DNA from: a bacterium
Lineage (GTDB): Bacteria; Planctomycetota; JAFGQW01
Assembly (NCBI GenBank): GCA_030426805.1
Contig: JAUHXU010000001.1
Coordinates: forward strand, 62,001-126,000
Direction: 5' to 3'
DNA: 64,000 bases
The notes under the pieces are model-generated. The model worked only from the letters and a program-made list of their open reading frames with translations, had not been told where the DNA came from and made no database searches. This document shows positions 17,838 to 25,845 of the stretch, piece by piece (positions within the stretch are counted from its first letter, which is position 1; each line of letters begins with the position of its first letter). The translations under genes were made by a program, and so were the position numbers.

Positions 17838-19397
17838 TCAGCGGCGGAAGTAGCCGCGGTCGAGCAGCCAGAGCTTCAGGTCCTTCTCGAAGAAGCTCAG
17901 CTCGTTGGCCCGGCGTCGTTCGCGTGTCGCGCCGAGCCGGGGCGTGACGCCACCCAGCGATCCGACGACCCGGCGGTCGGGCACGTCGAGGAGCCGGTCG
18001 AGGTGCAGCAGTTCGAGGACGGTCGCGTCGAGCCGCGCCATCCGGACGGCCTCCATCGAGGAGCGCTCGCGCTCCTGCTCGAGAATCCGACGCGCCCAGT
18101 GCCACACCGGCGCGCCGGGCTCGTCCCGGTAGCGATCGAGCTCCGCCCACGGGTGCGACCGGAGCACCTTGCGCGCCGCGCTGCGGCCGACGCGCGCCGC
18201 GTGCTCGGCCGGCAACGGTGCGCCGGTCCGCGTCAGGCGCAATGACAACGCGATCGAAGCGACGGCGGGGTCGGTCTCCCGCGCGAGCAAGCCGTCGATA
18301 CGCTGCACCGCATCGCGGGCGTGTTCGAGCATCAGCAAGCCGGCGATCCGCAGGCGCGGGTGCCCCAGCTCGTGGAGAAACGTCGTCGCGAGCGTCGCGT
18401 CGCCGTGTCGCGCGAGCGCGCGCCCGATCGCCTCGCGCACCGCGGGGTCGGATGCGTTCGCCCGCGCGGTCGCGGCCGCGCGCAACGCGTCGACCGCGGT
18501 CTTCGTCTCGAACCACCCGAGCGCGATCGCCGCGTGCTCTCGCACCTCGACCTCGGCGCTCGCGAGCCGTCGTCGGATCAACGGTTCGAGCTGACCGCCC
18601 GGACGCGAACCGATGCCGACGAGCGCATACGCCGCGGTCCACTTGTCGTTGTTCTCGAGTTCGAGGCACCGGCGCAACATCCGCCCGGTCGCGCCGTCGT
18701 CGAGCTCCGCCGCGATCAAGCACGCGACCCGTCGCGACACCGGGTCGTTGGAGCGACCGAGCTGATCGACAGCCCCCTTGACGTCGAGTCCACAGAAATG
18801 GCGCGCGAGCGTCGCCGCTGCGGTCAGCTCGTTCGCACGTTGCGCGCTCGGCGCGAGCCGTCGCACCGCGTTCGCCAGGCGCTTGTCGCGCAGTCGGGCC
18901 GCCGCGATCGCGACGGCGACCTTCAGCGGCTTCGCCATCTGCTGACGCGTCGCGGCCGCGATGGCCCGTGCGGCGCCCTCGCCGCCCAATCGGCCGAGCA
19001 GGAGTGCGGCCGCGATCCGCTCGGAACGGCGGTAGCGCTCATCGAGCAGTACGCGGCGGGCGATCGACTCCGCCTCGTGCCCGCCGATCCAGTCGAGCGT
19101 GAGCAGCACGCTCACGGCGTGCGGTCGGTTCCGCCGCGGCCGGATCTCGCGGAGCAAGCTGGGCAGGGCGGCTCGCCACGCCCGGCGCCCGATGCGCTCG
19201 CGCGCCGCGCGGCGGGCCTGCGGATCGCTCTGCCCCATCACCGCGAGTTGCTCGTCGATGAAGCGCACGAGGGCCGGATTCCGCGCGTCGGCGATCGAGA
19301 TCAGATCGAGAACGTGGTCCTGCGCGACCCCGCTCCGGGCCACGAGGCCGGTCACGATCGCGATCGCAGCGGCAGTTGCGGCAGTCCGATGGCTCAT
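17838..19397 (-). CDS. Secreted HEAT-repeat protein
   Basis: 519 residues from the ATG at 19397, which heads a signal peptide (TAAAIAIVTGLVARSGVAQ). The mature protein is a run of HEAT-like helical repeats (PRLRIAGLLMLEHARDAV, LRRCLELENNDKWTAAYALVGIG, VEVREHAAIALGWFETKTAVDALRAA) with no catalytic motif. The C-terminal ~70 residues (NELSFFEKDLKLWLLDRGYFRR) are not repeat-like. It should be periplasmic or surface-exposed and act as a binding scaffold. It lies 21 bases ahead of lysS on the same strand and is divergent from the DUF4388 gene. Confidence 0.82.
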   Translation of the reverse strand: MSHRTAATAAAIAIVTGLVARSGVAQDHVLDLISIADARNPALVRFIDEQLAVMGQSDPQARRAARERIGRRAWRAALPSLLREIRPRRNRPHAVSVLLTLDWIGGHEAESIARRVLLDERYRRSERIAAALLLGRLGGEGAARAIAAATRQQMAKPLKVAVAIAAARLRDKRLANAVRRLAPSAQRANELTAAATLARHFCGLDVKGAVDQLGRSNDPVSRRVACLIAAELDDGATGRMLRRCLELENNDKWTAAYALVGIGSRPGGQLEPLIRRRLASAEVEVREHAAIALGWFETKTAVDALRAAATARANASDPAVREAIGRALARHGDATLATTFLHELGHPRLRIAGLLMLEHARDAVQRIDGLLARETDPAVASIALSLRLTRTGAPLPAEHAARVGRSAARKVLRSHPWAELDRYRDEPGAPVWHWARRILEQERERSSMEAVRMARLDATVLELLHLDRLLDVPDRRVVGSLGGVTPRLGATRERRRANELSFFEKDLKLWLLDRGYFRR

Positions 19398-19405
19398 CGG
19401 TCGGG

Positions 19406-19411
19406 AGTATA
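19406..19411 (-). promoter_or_regulatory. -10 box suggesting a leaderless start
   Basis: TATACT on the - strand lies only eight bases before the ATG at 19397, so transcription from it would begin at or next to the start codon. No clear -35 and no ribosome site are visible. This fits leaderless translation of the HEAT protein, but a six-base match is weak on its own. Confidence 0.3.
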
Positions 19412-19540
19412 CCAGGGCCGGGCGACGACGATTGTCGCAGGAGTCAAGATCCGGCGCCCGGATCCCGATACGCCGAGTGGGACCGGTCGAGGGCGGCCGG
19501 GGCAATCGTGCCAGGCATGGTGCACCGGGGAGCGGGGACA

Positions 19541-22500
19541 ATGGCGCTCAAGGGCGATCTGAACAACGTCAATCTGGGAGACATCTTCCAGACGTTGGCG
19601 ATGAACCTCCAAGAGGGGGTTCTGATCATCTCGCAGGAAAGCCGTGCGAAGCGGATCTACTTCAAAGAAGGCCGCATCGCGCTGCTCGCGTCGCGCAACA
19701 AGCGCGGCTTCCGCCTCGGCGACCGGTTGATCTCGCTCGGGCGCCTGTCGCCCGAGGACCTCAACATGGCCCTGCTCGAACACGAGTCCAAGGGCACGCC
19801 GCTCGGCGAGGTGCTCGTGTCGATGAACCTCGTGTCCAAACAGGACATCGACGACACGCTGCGCTTCCAGGCCGAGGAGGAGATCTACGAGCTCTTCACG
19901 TGGCGCGACGCGCACTTCGAGTTCGTCGAGGGCCCGCCGCGCGAACGCGCGAGCGACAACCGCGAGATCGCGGAGCTGTTCTTCGACGTCGGCGGCATCG
20001 TCATGGAAGCCGCGCGTCGGATGGACGAGTGGGTCGTCATCCGGCAGCACATGACCGATCTCGACGAGATCTTCGTCCGCACCGACGAGGGCATGGCCCC
20101 GCTCGTGCCGGAGACCGAGATCGACTGGATCTCCCAGAAGGTCCTGAACCTGATCGACGGCCGGCGGAGTATCTACGACATCAGCGACGAGACGAGCTAC
20201 TCGACGTTCGATCTCGCGAAGATCATCTGCGGCTTCCTCCGCGACGGACGGCTTCGCCATGCGACGCACGAGGAGCTCGAGTCCGCGCTCCAGCAGCTGA
20301 TCAAGGAGAAGGAGTTCAACCGCGCGTTGAACATCCTGACGAAGGTCATCCAGCAGGCGGACGACCAACTCCCCTACCTCGTCCAGGCGGCCGACCTGAG
20401 CCACCGCACGGGCCGCTTCGAGGAAGCGTCTCGTTTCTACGTGCAACTCGCGACGCACTACGAGGGCGAGAACGACCTCGACCAAGCCGAGAAGCACCTG
20501 CGTCGCGCGGTCAAGCTCGACCTGCGAAACACCGAGACGCACGAGTCGCTGCTGCGCTTGCTCGCCGAGAAGGGCCAGTGGTCGGAGTACGTCGAGCAGA
20601 GCCTGAAGGCGGCCGAACTCGCACTCAAGCTCGGCTCGTATCAGCGCGCCCGCGAGATCCTGGAGCGCGCGGCGGCCGAGCGGCCCGACGACCTCCAGGT
20701 CGTCTCGCAGCTCGCCAACGTCTACGTGAAGCTCAACCGCAAGGACGACGCGATCGACATGCTCGTCGGACTGCTCGAGCAGCTCGACGTCAAACGCGAG
20801 CGCCGCAAGATCGAGGTGCTCGGCGAGCGCATCCTCAAGCTCGGGTGCCGTGACGCGCACGTGATGAAGATCCTGCAGGAGGCGAAGCACGACCAGAAGA
20901 GCACGAAGCGCAAGCGCCTCGTGATCGCGGCGACGATCGCGCCGCTCCTCGGGCTCGGGGCCTACCTCTACCAGGACTGGGTCGCGGCGCGCGACACGCG
21001 CGCGCTCTTCGACAAGGCGGTCGCCGCGTGGGAAGCCGGCGACGCCGACCGCGCGGGCGCGCTGCTGTCGCAGGTGCGCGAGCGCGACCCGAACGAGAGC
21101 TACGTGCCGGAGTGGCCCGAGCTCGCCCGATCGGTCGACGAACACGCGCAGCAGACGCGCGCGACGCAAGAAGCCGCGCTCGACCGCGAGAACAGCGCGC
21201 TGTTCGAGCTCGCCGCGCAGCACCTGACCGCAAAGCGATACGCGGACGCGATCACGACCTACCTCACGGTGGCGAAGAAGAACTGCCCCGAGCGGTGGCG
21301 CACCCGCATTCGCGGCCAGGTCGCTCAGGTCCGCAAGACGCTCTTCGAGGAGCACGACCGACTCCAGAAGCGCCGCAAGGCGGTCGCGAACCCCGAGGGC
21401 AAGGAGCCGGGCAGCCAGGAGATCCAGGACGCGTACGAGCGCATCCTCGCCGATCCGACCAAGGATCGCGTGATGACGCTGAGCTTGCGCTTCCCCGACT
21501 TCGAGGGGCCGAAGGACCTGATGGCGGCCGTCGACGAGCTGCGACAGCCGGTCGGCCAGATCATCCGCTTCTTCGAGGAGGTCTACCACGCCCAGCAGGT
21601 GCACACCGAGGTGACCCGCAAGGAGAAGCTCTACGCGTTCGTGAACCACGAGTTCGTCCTCGCGACCGACGCGTTCAAGGCGGGCGACCTCAAGACCGCG
21701 AAGGCGCACCTCGGCCGCATCCTCGACTCCTCGTACAGCCAGAAGCCGCGCGAGGACGTGCAGCAGCTCTTCGAGGAGGTCAAGAGCATCCAGGCGCTCG
21801 TCGACCGCTTCGCGAATCCCGAGTCGATCGAGGACATCGACGGGATGTTCGACCAGGTGCGCACGATCCTGACCCGTTACCCGCAGCTCGACCGGACGAT
21901 GAAGCTGCCGCTGCAGATCCACGTGACGCCCGCGGGCGCGCGAGTCTACAAGGGCGACTTCTTCGTCGGCCTCGCCGCGCCGACGCGCAACATCACCTAC
22001 CTGCCGAACATGGAGGAGGTGGTCGAGGTTCGCAAGGACGGCTTCATCCCGTTCCGGCGGTCGCTCAAGGACAACGACGAGTGGCTGTGGCGGGTGAACC
22101 TCCGGCGCGAGGTCGTCCGTGCGTGGCGCACGGGCGGCTCGCTGCAGGCGTCGCCCCGCTTCGACGGCCGCTACGTCTACGTGCCGTGCCGCAACGGATC
22201 CGTCTACGTGATCGATCCCGCGACGGACGCGCTGGCGCACCAGATCCGCACCGGCAGCATCGGCGGATGCGCGACCCCCGTCGCGGTCCGCGGGGACACG
22301 ATCTACTTCCCGGTTCTCGAGGGGAACTTGCTCGCGGTGGAGACCGACGGGTTCCGTGAGCGGTGGCGCATCGACCTCGGCAGCGGCATGCCGGCCGCAC
22401 CGGCCGTCAGCGACGACCTCGTCGTGATCGGCCTCGAGGACGGCCGCGTCGTCGCGGTCGAGCGCGAGACCGGCGAAGAGGTGTGGACGGCGGAGACCGG

Positions 22501-23068
22501 CGGGCAAATCCGGGCGACGCCGACGATCCAGGGCAACCACGTGTATGTCGCGAGCTTCGACAAACGCGTCTACGCGCTGCGCCTCCACGACGGTCGCACG
22601 GTGTGGGCACACGACGCGGGCGAAGTCGTCGAAGCGCCGATCGCGGTCGGCGCCGACGGCGTCGTCTACGCGGTCGACAAGTGGCGCTTCTTGAGTGCAA
22701 TCGACGCGACGACCGGCGTCGTGCGCTGGCGTCGCGACATCGGCGGGACGTCGTGCGAGCCGGTCGTCCGCGACGGCACGGTCTTCGTCGCCGCGCACGA
22801 TCGGATGGTCGTGCGCTTGAGCGCCGCCGACGGCAAGGAGCTGTCGCGCTACCGCACCGCCGGCCCGATCGCGGCCGCGCCGACGGTCCACGACGGTTCG
22901 CTCTACGTCGGCACGAAGGACGGCGAGCTGTGGGTCTACGACATCGCGTCCGGTGACGTGCGCTGGCGATTCGACACGCGGGACGCGATCCTGACGAGCC
23001 CGTTGGTCGCGGGCGACCACGTCCTGGTCGTGTGCGCGAATCGCCGAATCCACATGCTCAAGCGCTGA
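19541..23068 (+). CDS. DUF4388 (PATAN)-TPR-membrane helix-PEGA-PQQ beta-propeller protein
   Basis: 1175 residues from the ATG at 19541 (MALKGDLNNVNLGDIFQ), the first residue of a DUF4388/PATAN-type domain, which occurs in signalling and gliding proteins. About residues 1-110 form that domain; helical TPR-like repeats follow at ~270-440 (DLDQAEKHLRRAVKLDLRNTETHE). A single membrane helix sits at ~461-481 (LVIAATIAPLLGLGAYLYQ). More helical repeats follow, then a PEGA domain at ~791-855 (VTPAGARVYKGDFFVGL) and a PQQ-type beta-propeller at ~858-1175 with recurring YVGTKDGELWVYD-type blades. The N-terminal half would be cytoplasmic, the propeller outside. It probably links an internal signal to envelope binding. 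The combination is unusual. Confidence 0.9.
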   Translation: MALKGDLNNVNLGDIFQTLAMNLQEGVLIISQESRAKRIYFKEGRIALLASRNKRGFRLGDRLISLGRLSPEDLNMALLEHESKGTPLGEVLVSMNLVSKQDIDDTLRFQAEEEIYELFTWRDAHFEFVEGPPRERASDNREIAELFFDVGGIVMEAARRMDEWVVIRQHMTDLDEIFVRTDEGMAPLVPETEIDWISQKVLNLIDGRRSIYDISDETSYSTFDLAKIICGFLRDGRLRHATHEELESALQQLIKEKEFNRALNILTKVIQQADDQLPYLVQAADLSHRTGRFEEASRFYVQLATHYEGENDLDQAEKHLRRAVKLDLRNTETHESLLRLLAEKGQWSEYVEQSLKAAELALKLGSYQRAREILERAAAERPDDLQVVSQLANVYVKLNRKDDAIDMLVGLLEQLDVKRERRKIEVLGERILKLGCRDAHVMKILQEAKHDQKSTKRKRLVIAATIAPLLGLGAYLYQDWVAARDTRALFDKAVAAWEAGDADRAGALLSQVRERDPNESYVPEWPELARSVDEHAQQTRATQEAALDRENSALFELAAQHLTAKRYADAITTYLTVAKKNCPERWRTRIRGQVAQVRKTLFEEHDRLQKRRKAVANPEGKEPGSQEIQDAYERILADPTKDRVMTLSLRFPDFEGPKDLMAAVDELRQPVGQIIRFFEEVYHAQQVHTEVTRKEKLYAFVNHEFVLATDAFKAGDLKTAKAHLGRILDSSYSQKPREDVQQLFEEVKSIQALVDRFANPESIEDIDGMFDQVRTILTRYPQLDRTMKLPLQIHVTPAGARVYKGDFFVGLAAPTRNITYLPNMEEVVEVRKDGFIPFRRSLKDNDEWLWRVNLRREVVRAWRTGGSLQASPRFDGRYVYVPCRNGSVYVIDPATDALAHQIRTGSIGGCATPVAVRGDTIYFPVLEGNLLAVETDGFRERWRIDLGSGMPAAPAVSDDLVVIGLEDGRVVAVERETGEEVWTAETGGQIRATPTIQGNHVYVASFDKRVYALRLHDGRTVWAHDAGEVVEAPIAVGADGVVYAVDKWRFLSAIDATTGVVRWRRDIGGTSCEPVVRDGTVFVAAHDRMVVRLSAADGKELSRYRTAGPIAAAPTVHDGSLYVGTKDGELWVYDIASGDVRWRFDTRDAILTSPLVAGDHVLVVCANRRIHMLKR

Positions 23069-23075
23069 GGCGCGG

Positions 23076-23104
23076 TTGACACGGCGCAACGGCCGGGGCA
23101 GCAT
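23076..23104 (+). promoter_or_regulatory. Possible promoter of the cytochrome locus
   Basis: A perfect -35 TTGACA (23076-23081) and a weak -10 CAGCAT (23099-23104) are separated by 17 bases, with a start site expected about 26 bases before the ATG at 23137. The weak -10 suggests that activation may be needed. Confidence 0.4.
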
Positions 23105-23136
23105 TCCGGGGTCGCTCGACCGAAAGCACCCCGCCG

Positions 23137-23943
23137 ATGAAACTCGCCGACCTCCCCGCCGGCGTCCGGCTCGCGACCGGACTGTTCATGCTGTCGTTGA
23201 TCTACTTCTACGTCCACGCGCAGTGGACGCTGTGGACCGTCGTCGGCCAGAATGACGTGCCGACCGCCGAACGCGTGCTCGAGAAGTACCACGGCGCGCG
23301 CGAGACGTCACGCCTCGAGAGCGTCCTCGACCCCGGACGCAGCGACGAGGACGAACTCGCGATGTACCCCTACCTCGGGGACGACCGCGTCGACGCGCAG
23401 ACCCATCGGGCGCGCTACGACTCGATCGTCGCGTGGGTGCGCGGTGGCGCGACGCGCGCCGGCTGGGCGGACGTGAAGCCGATCTTCGAGAATCCGAAGC
23501 TGTGTCTCGCGTGCCACGCCCCCGGCGGCGACATGGAGGGCGCCCCCCTCGTCACGTACGAGGATGTGACGCGCTTCACGACGTTCGACGCCGGGCCGAG
23601 CGTCGCGCACTTGAACAAGCTGTCGCACAGCCACCTCGCCGGGTTCGCACTGCTCGCCGTCGTGACGAGCCTGCTGTTCACGCGGACGCGCTATCGCATG
23701 CTCGTCGCAGCGCCGCTGTTCGTCGGCGCCGCGATCGGGCCGATGCTCGACGTGACCGGCTGGTGGCTCACGAAGTTCCACGGCATGCCGTGGCCGTGGC
23801 TCGTGATCGTCGGCGGTGCGCTGTTCGGCGTCTCGGTGCTCGTGATGGCGATACTGACGCTCGACGAACTGTGGCTGCGCGGCCTCCTCGGCCGCGCACT
23901 CGGAGCGATTGCGCGGCCGATCGGCCTACGAATCCGCGACTGA
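23137..23943 (+). CDS. Membrane-bound single-haem c-type cytochrome
   Basis: 268 residues with one CxxCH haem site at 123-127 (CLACH). A first helix spans ~10-28, then an extracytoplasmic stretch holding the haem, then three or four helices (~163-260: HLAGFALLAVVTSLLF, LVAAPLFVGAAIGPML, WPWLVIVGGALFGVSVLVMAIL). Histidines at the start of the helical part (HSHLAGF) could be axial ligands. It is probably a quinone-side or inner-membrane electron-transfer protein, given the multihaem genes that follow. It is convergent with the choice-of-anchor protein (five-base gap). I do not recognise a named family; the position and the haem site are clear. Confidence 0.82.
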   Translation: MKLADLPAGVRLATGLFMLSLIYFYVHAQWTLWTVVGQNDVPTAERVLEKYHGARETSRLESVLDPGRSDEDELAMYPYLGDDRVDAQTHRARYDSIVAWVRGGATRAGWADVKPIFENPKLCLACHAPGGDMEGAPLVTYEDVTRFTTFDAGPSVAHLNKLSHSHLAGFALLAVVTSLLFTRTRYRMLVAAPLFVGAAIGPMLDVTGWWLTKFHGMPWPWLVIVGGALFGVSVLVMAILTLDELWLRGLLGRALGAIARPIGLRIRD

Positions 23944-23948
23944 CGTCG

Positions 23949-24884
23949 TCAGATGATCAGCACCGGCAAGCCGAACGAGACGAACGAGATCCCGTTCGGC
24001 GCGGATCCGTCCAGCACGATGTAGGCGTGGTGCACGACGACGCCGGCGAGTTGCGGAATCGGCGCGACGACGAGCGTCGCGGTCGCGCGACCGTTGACGT
24101 CGAGGATGCCGGTGTAGTTCTGAAACAGCGCGGGCACCTGGTTCAGCGCGGTCAGCAGGAACAGGTTGTCGAGTGCCAGCGGCACGACGCGGTTGCCGCC
24201 GATCGGAATCCCGCTGTTGCCGAAGCTCGCCGCGAGCACGTAGGGCTTGTTCGCCTCCGACGGCGCGTGCAGGTCGATCTGCACCGGCGAGCCGGGCCGC
24301 GGAATCGCGCGGAGCGACAGATCGGCCACGCCTGGCGTGAAGTCGACCTTCGTCAGGCGGATCCGATCGCCGGTGTTGCGGTTGTTGTCGTTCGTATCGT
24401 TGCCGGCGCAGTAGCACGTGAAGTTCTGCGCGGTCGTGGGGACCTGGAAGTACTGCCACCAACGGTGTTGCAAGTTGCCGCCGGAAGAGTGGCTGATGTG
24501 ATCCGTGATCAGGCGCTGCTGGTTGATGTTGCTTCGCGTCCAGCCCCTGAGCAGGTCGGCGAAGGAGCCGGCGGGCCGCTTCCACGCCGACATCTGATAG
24601 CCGGCGCGCTGGGACTGCACCTGGCCGGTCATGCTGACCTCGAGCGGGATGAACGTGCCCGGCTCGTAGACACCCGTGCCGCCCGTGATCCCCGGACCGC
24701 TGATCGCGAGCGTCACGCCCGGCAAGTTGAGCGGGTTGCCCTGATGACACTGCGTGCAGTTGTTGTTGAACACCGGGTCGCCGGAGTTGCCGGACGTCGG
24801 GCCGCCGCGATTCGCGCGAGCGAGCAGCGGGACGAGAAGAAACGCCCCGGCCAAGCCGAGCGCCGCCATACGGGCTGAGTGCAT
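23949..24884 (-). CDS. Secreted protein with one haem-binding site and a choice-of-anchor-like domain
   Basis: 311 residues from the ATG at 24884, which follows AGGAAG. A signal peptide (MAALGLAGAFLLVPLLARA) precedes CTQCH at 43-47, a c-type haem site, in the context DPVFNNNCTQCHQGNP seen at the start of choice-of-anchor/Reeler-like proteins. A beta-rich domain follows (FIPLEVSMTGQVQSQRAGYQ). The last ~110 residues (PYVLAASFG ... DGSAPNGISFVSFGLPVLII) match in pattern the C-terminal module of the three paralogues at 42-46 kb. It is divergent from the nine-haem gene. It is probably an exported or surface cytochrome; function not known. Confidence 0.8.
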   Translation of the reverse strand: MHSARMAALGLAGAFLLVPLLARANRGGPTSGNSGDPVFNNNCTQCHQGNPLNLPGVTLAISGPGITGGTGVYEPGTFIPLEVSMTGQVQSQRAGYQMSAWKRPAGSFADLLRGWTRSNINQQRLITDHISHSSGGNLQHRWWQYFQVPTTAQNFTCYCAGNDTNDNNRNTGDRIRLTKVDFTPGVADLSLRAIPRPGSPVQIDLHAPSEANKPYVLAASFGNSGIPIGGNRVVPLALDNLFLLTALNQVPALFQNYTGILDVNGRATATLVVAPIPQLAGVVVHHAYIVLDGSAPNGISFVSFGLPVLII

Positions 24885-24942
24885 CGTAGTGCTTCCTTTC
24901 TCTCCCCCTGGGGAACGCGCCACGGTGGGCGGGTGTTTCAGG

Positions 24943-24972
24943 AGAATAGCGACTTCGCCCACGGCGTGTCCA
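24943..24972 (-). promoter_or_regulatory. Promoter for the secreted haem protein
   Basis: On the - strand TGGACA (24967-24972) and TATTCT (24943-24948) are separated by 18 bases, close to the sigma-70 consensus. It directs transcription to the gene starting at 24884. Confidence 0.5.
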
Positions 24973-25025
24973 CACCGTTGCGGAGTCGTGTAACGGGATT
25001 GTGACACTCGAACGAATGCAACGAA

Positions 25026-25054
25026 TGGCCAGGGTCGCCCGATTCGGGTAGTAT
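25026..25054 (+). promoter_or_regulatory. Promoter for the porin-cytochrome genes
   Basis: TGGCCA (25026-25031) and TAGTAT (25049-25054), 17 bases apart, lie 71 bases before the ATG of the nine-haem gene at 25126. With the - strand promoter just to the left this 241-base gap looks like a divergent control region. Confidence 0.45.
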
Positions 25055-25125
25055 TCGCGCCGCCCGAAGGCCTCGGCCGGCGGTCTACGAATCGAAGAGC
25101 GAGAGGAGCCGCGAGCGCGCGTCGC

Positions 25126-25845
25126 ATGCACCGACACGTCTGCGTCGTCTTTTTGGCACTGCTCGCCGGTGGTGTGCTCGCCGCCGGTTGCGCCGGAATC
25201 CTCGAGCGCGAGGTCGACCTCGCCGGCGAGGACGCCGCGCCACCGCCGATCTTCCTGGCCTACAACCCCGACAGCGACGTCAAGTTTCCGCACGACGTCC
25301 ACAGCCAGGACTGCGCGAGTTGCCACCCAGGCATCGACCCGGAGGCGATCCTGGTCGAGGACGTCAAGGACCACTCGACGCTGATGCGCCCGGCGAAGTC
25401 GTCGTGTTTCGACTGCCACGAGCGTGGCGCCGACTGTTCGACGTGCCACGAGCGGATGACCCCGTCGCATCGCCCGCCGAGCCACGACGTCTCGTTCGCG
25501 CGGCGCCACGAGAGACCCGCGACCACGTCCACGGCGCGCTGCGACTGGTGCCACGGCGAGCCGGGCACCGACAACGGTTGCTCGCAGTGCCACTCGACGA
25601 TGAAGCCGGCCGACCACCGCGGCAGTTGGATCGACACCGGTCACGGCCGCTCCGCGGTGCACGACCGCGACCGCTGCTGGGTGTGTCACCAGAGCAACCA
25701 GTGCTCACGCTGCCACAGCCAGCCGCCACCGACGCACACCGAGTTGTTCCGTCAGGGCTTCCACGGTGAACTCGCCCGTCGCAACCTGCGCTCGTGTTTC
25801 GTCTGCCATCAGTTCGAGAGGACGTGCGCGCCGTGCCATCAATGA
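25126..25845 (+). CDS. Nine-haem c-type cytochrome lipoprotein
   Basis: 239 residues. A lipoprotein signal ends with Cys22 (LAAGC). Nine CxxCH sites lie at residues 63, 94, 104, 139, 152, 184, 193, 224 and 234, about one haem per 20 residues with many extra histidines for bis-His ligation. The stop overlaps the start of the beta-barrel gene as ATGA. In known porin-cytochrome conduits (MtrA-MtrB, OmaB-OmbB) a periplasmic multihaem protein is threaded into an outer-membrane barrel; this pair has that order. The lipid anchor is a difference from soluble MtrA. Haem count and lipobox are read directly; the conduit role is inferred. Confidence 0.92.
   Translation: MHRHVCVVFLALLAGGVLAAGCAGILEREVDLAGEDAAPPPIFLAYNPDSDVKFPHDVHSQDCASCHPGIDPEAILVEDVKDHSTLMRPAKSSCFDCHERGADCSTCHERMTPSHRPPSHDVSFARRHERPATTSTARCDWCHGEPGTDNGCSQCHSTMKPADHRGSWIDTGHGRSAVHDRDRCWVCHQSNQCSRCHSQPPPTHTELFRQGFHGELARRNLRSCFVCHQFERTCAPCHQ

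Noticed and set aside
19394..23104. 1,236-codon open frame on the - strand
   Set aside because: Antisense to the DUF4388/PQQ gene, whose domains are intact.
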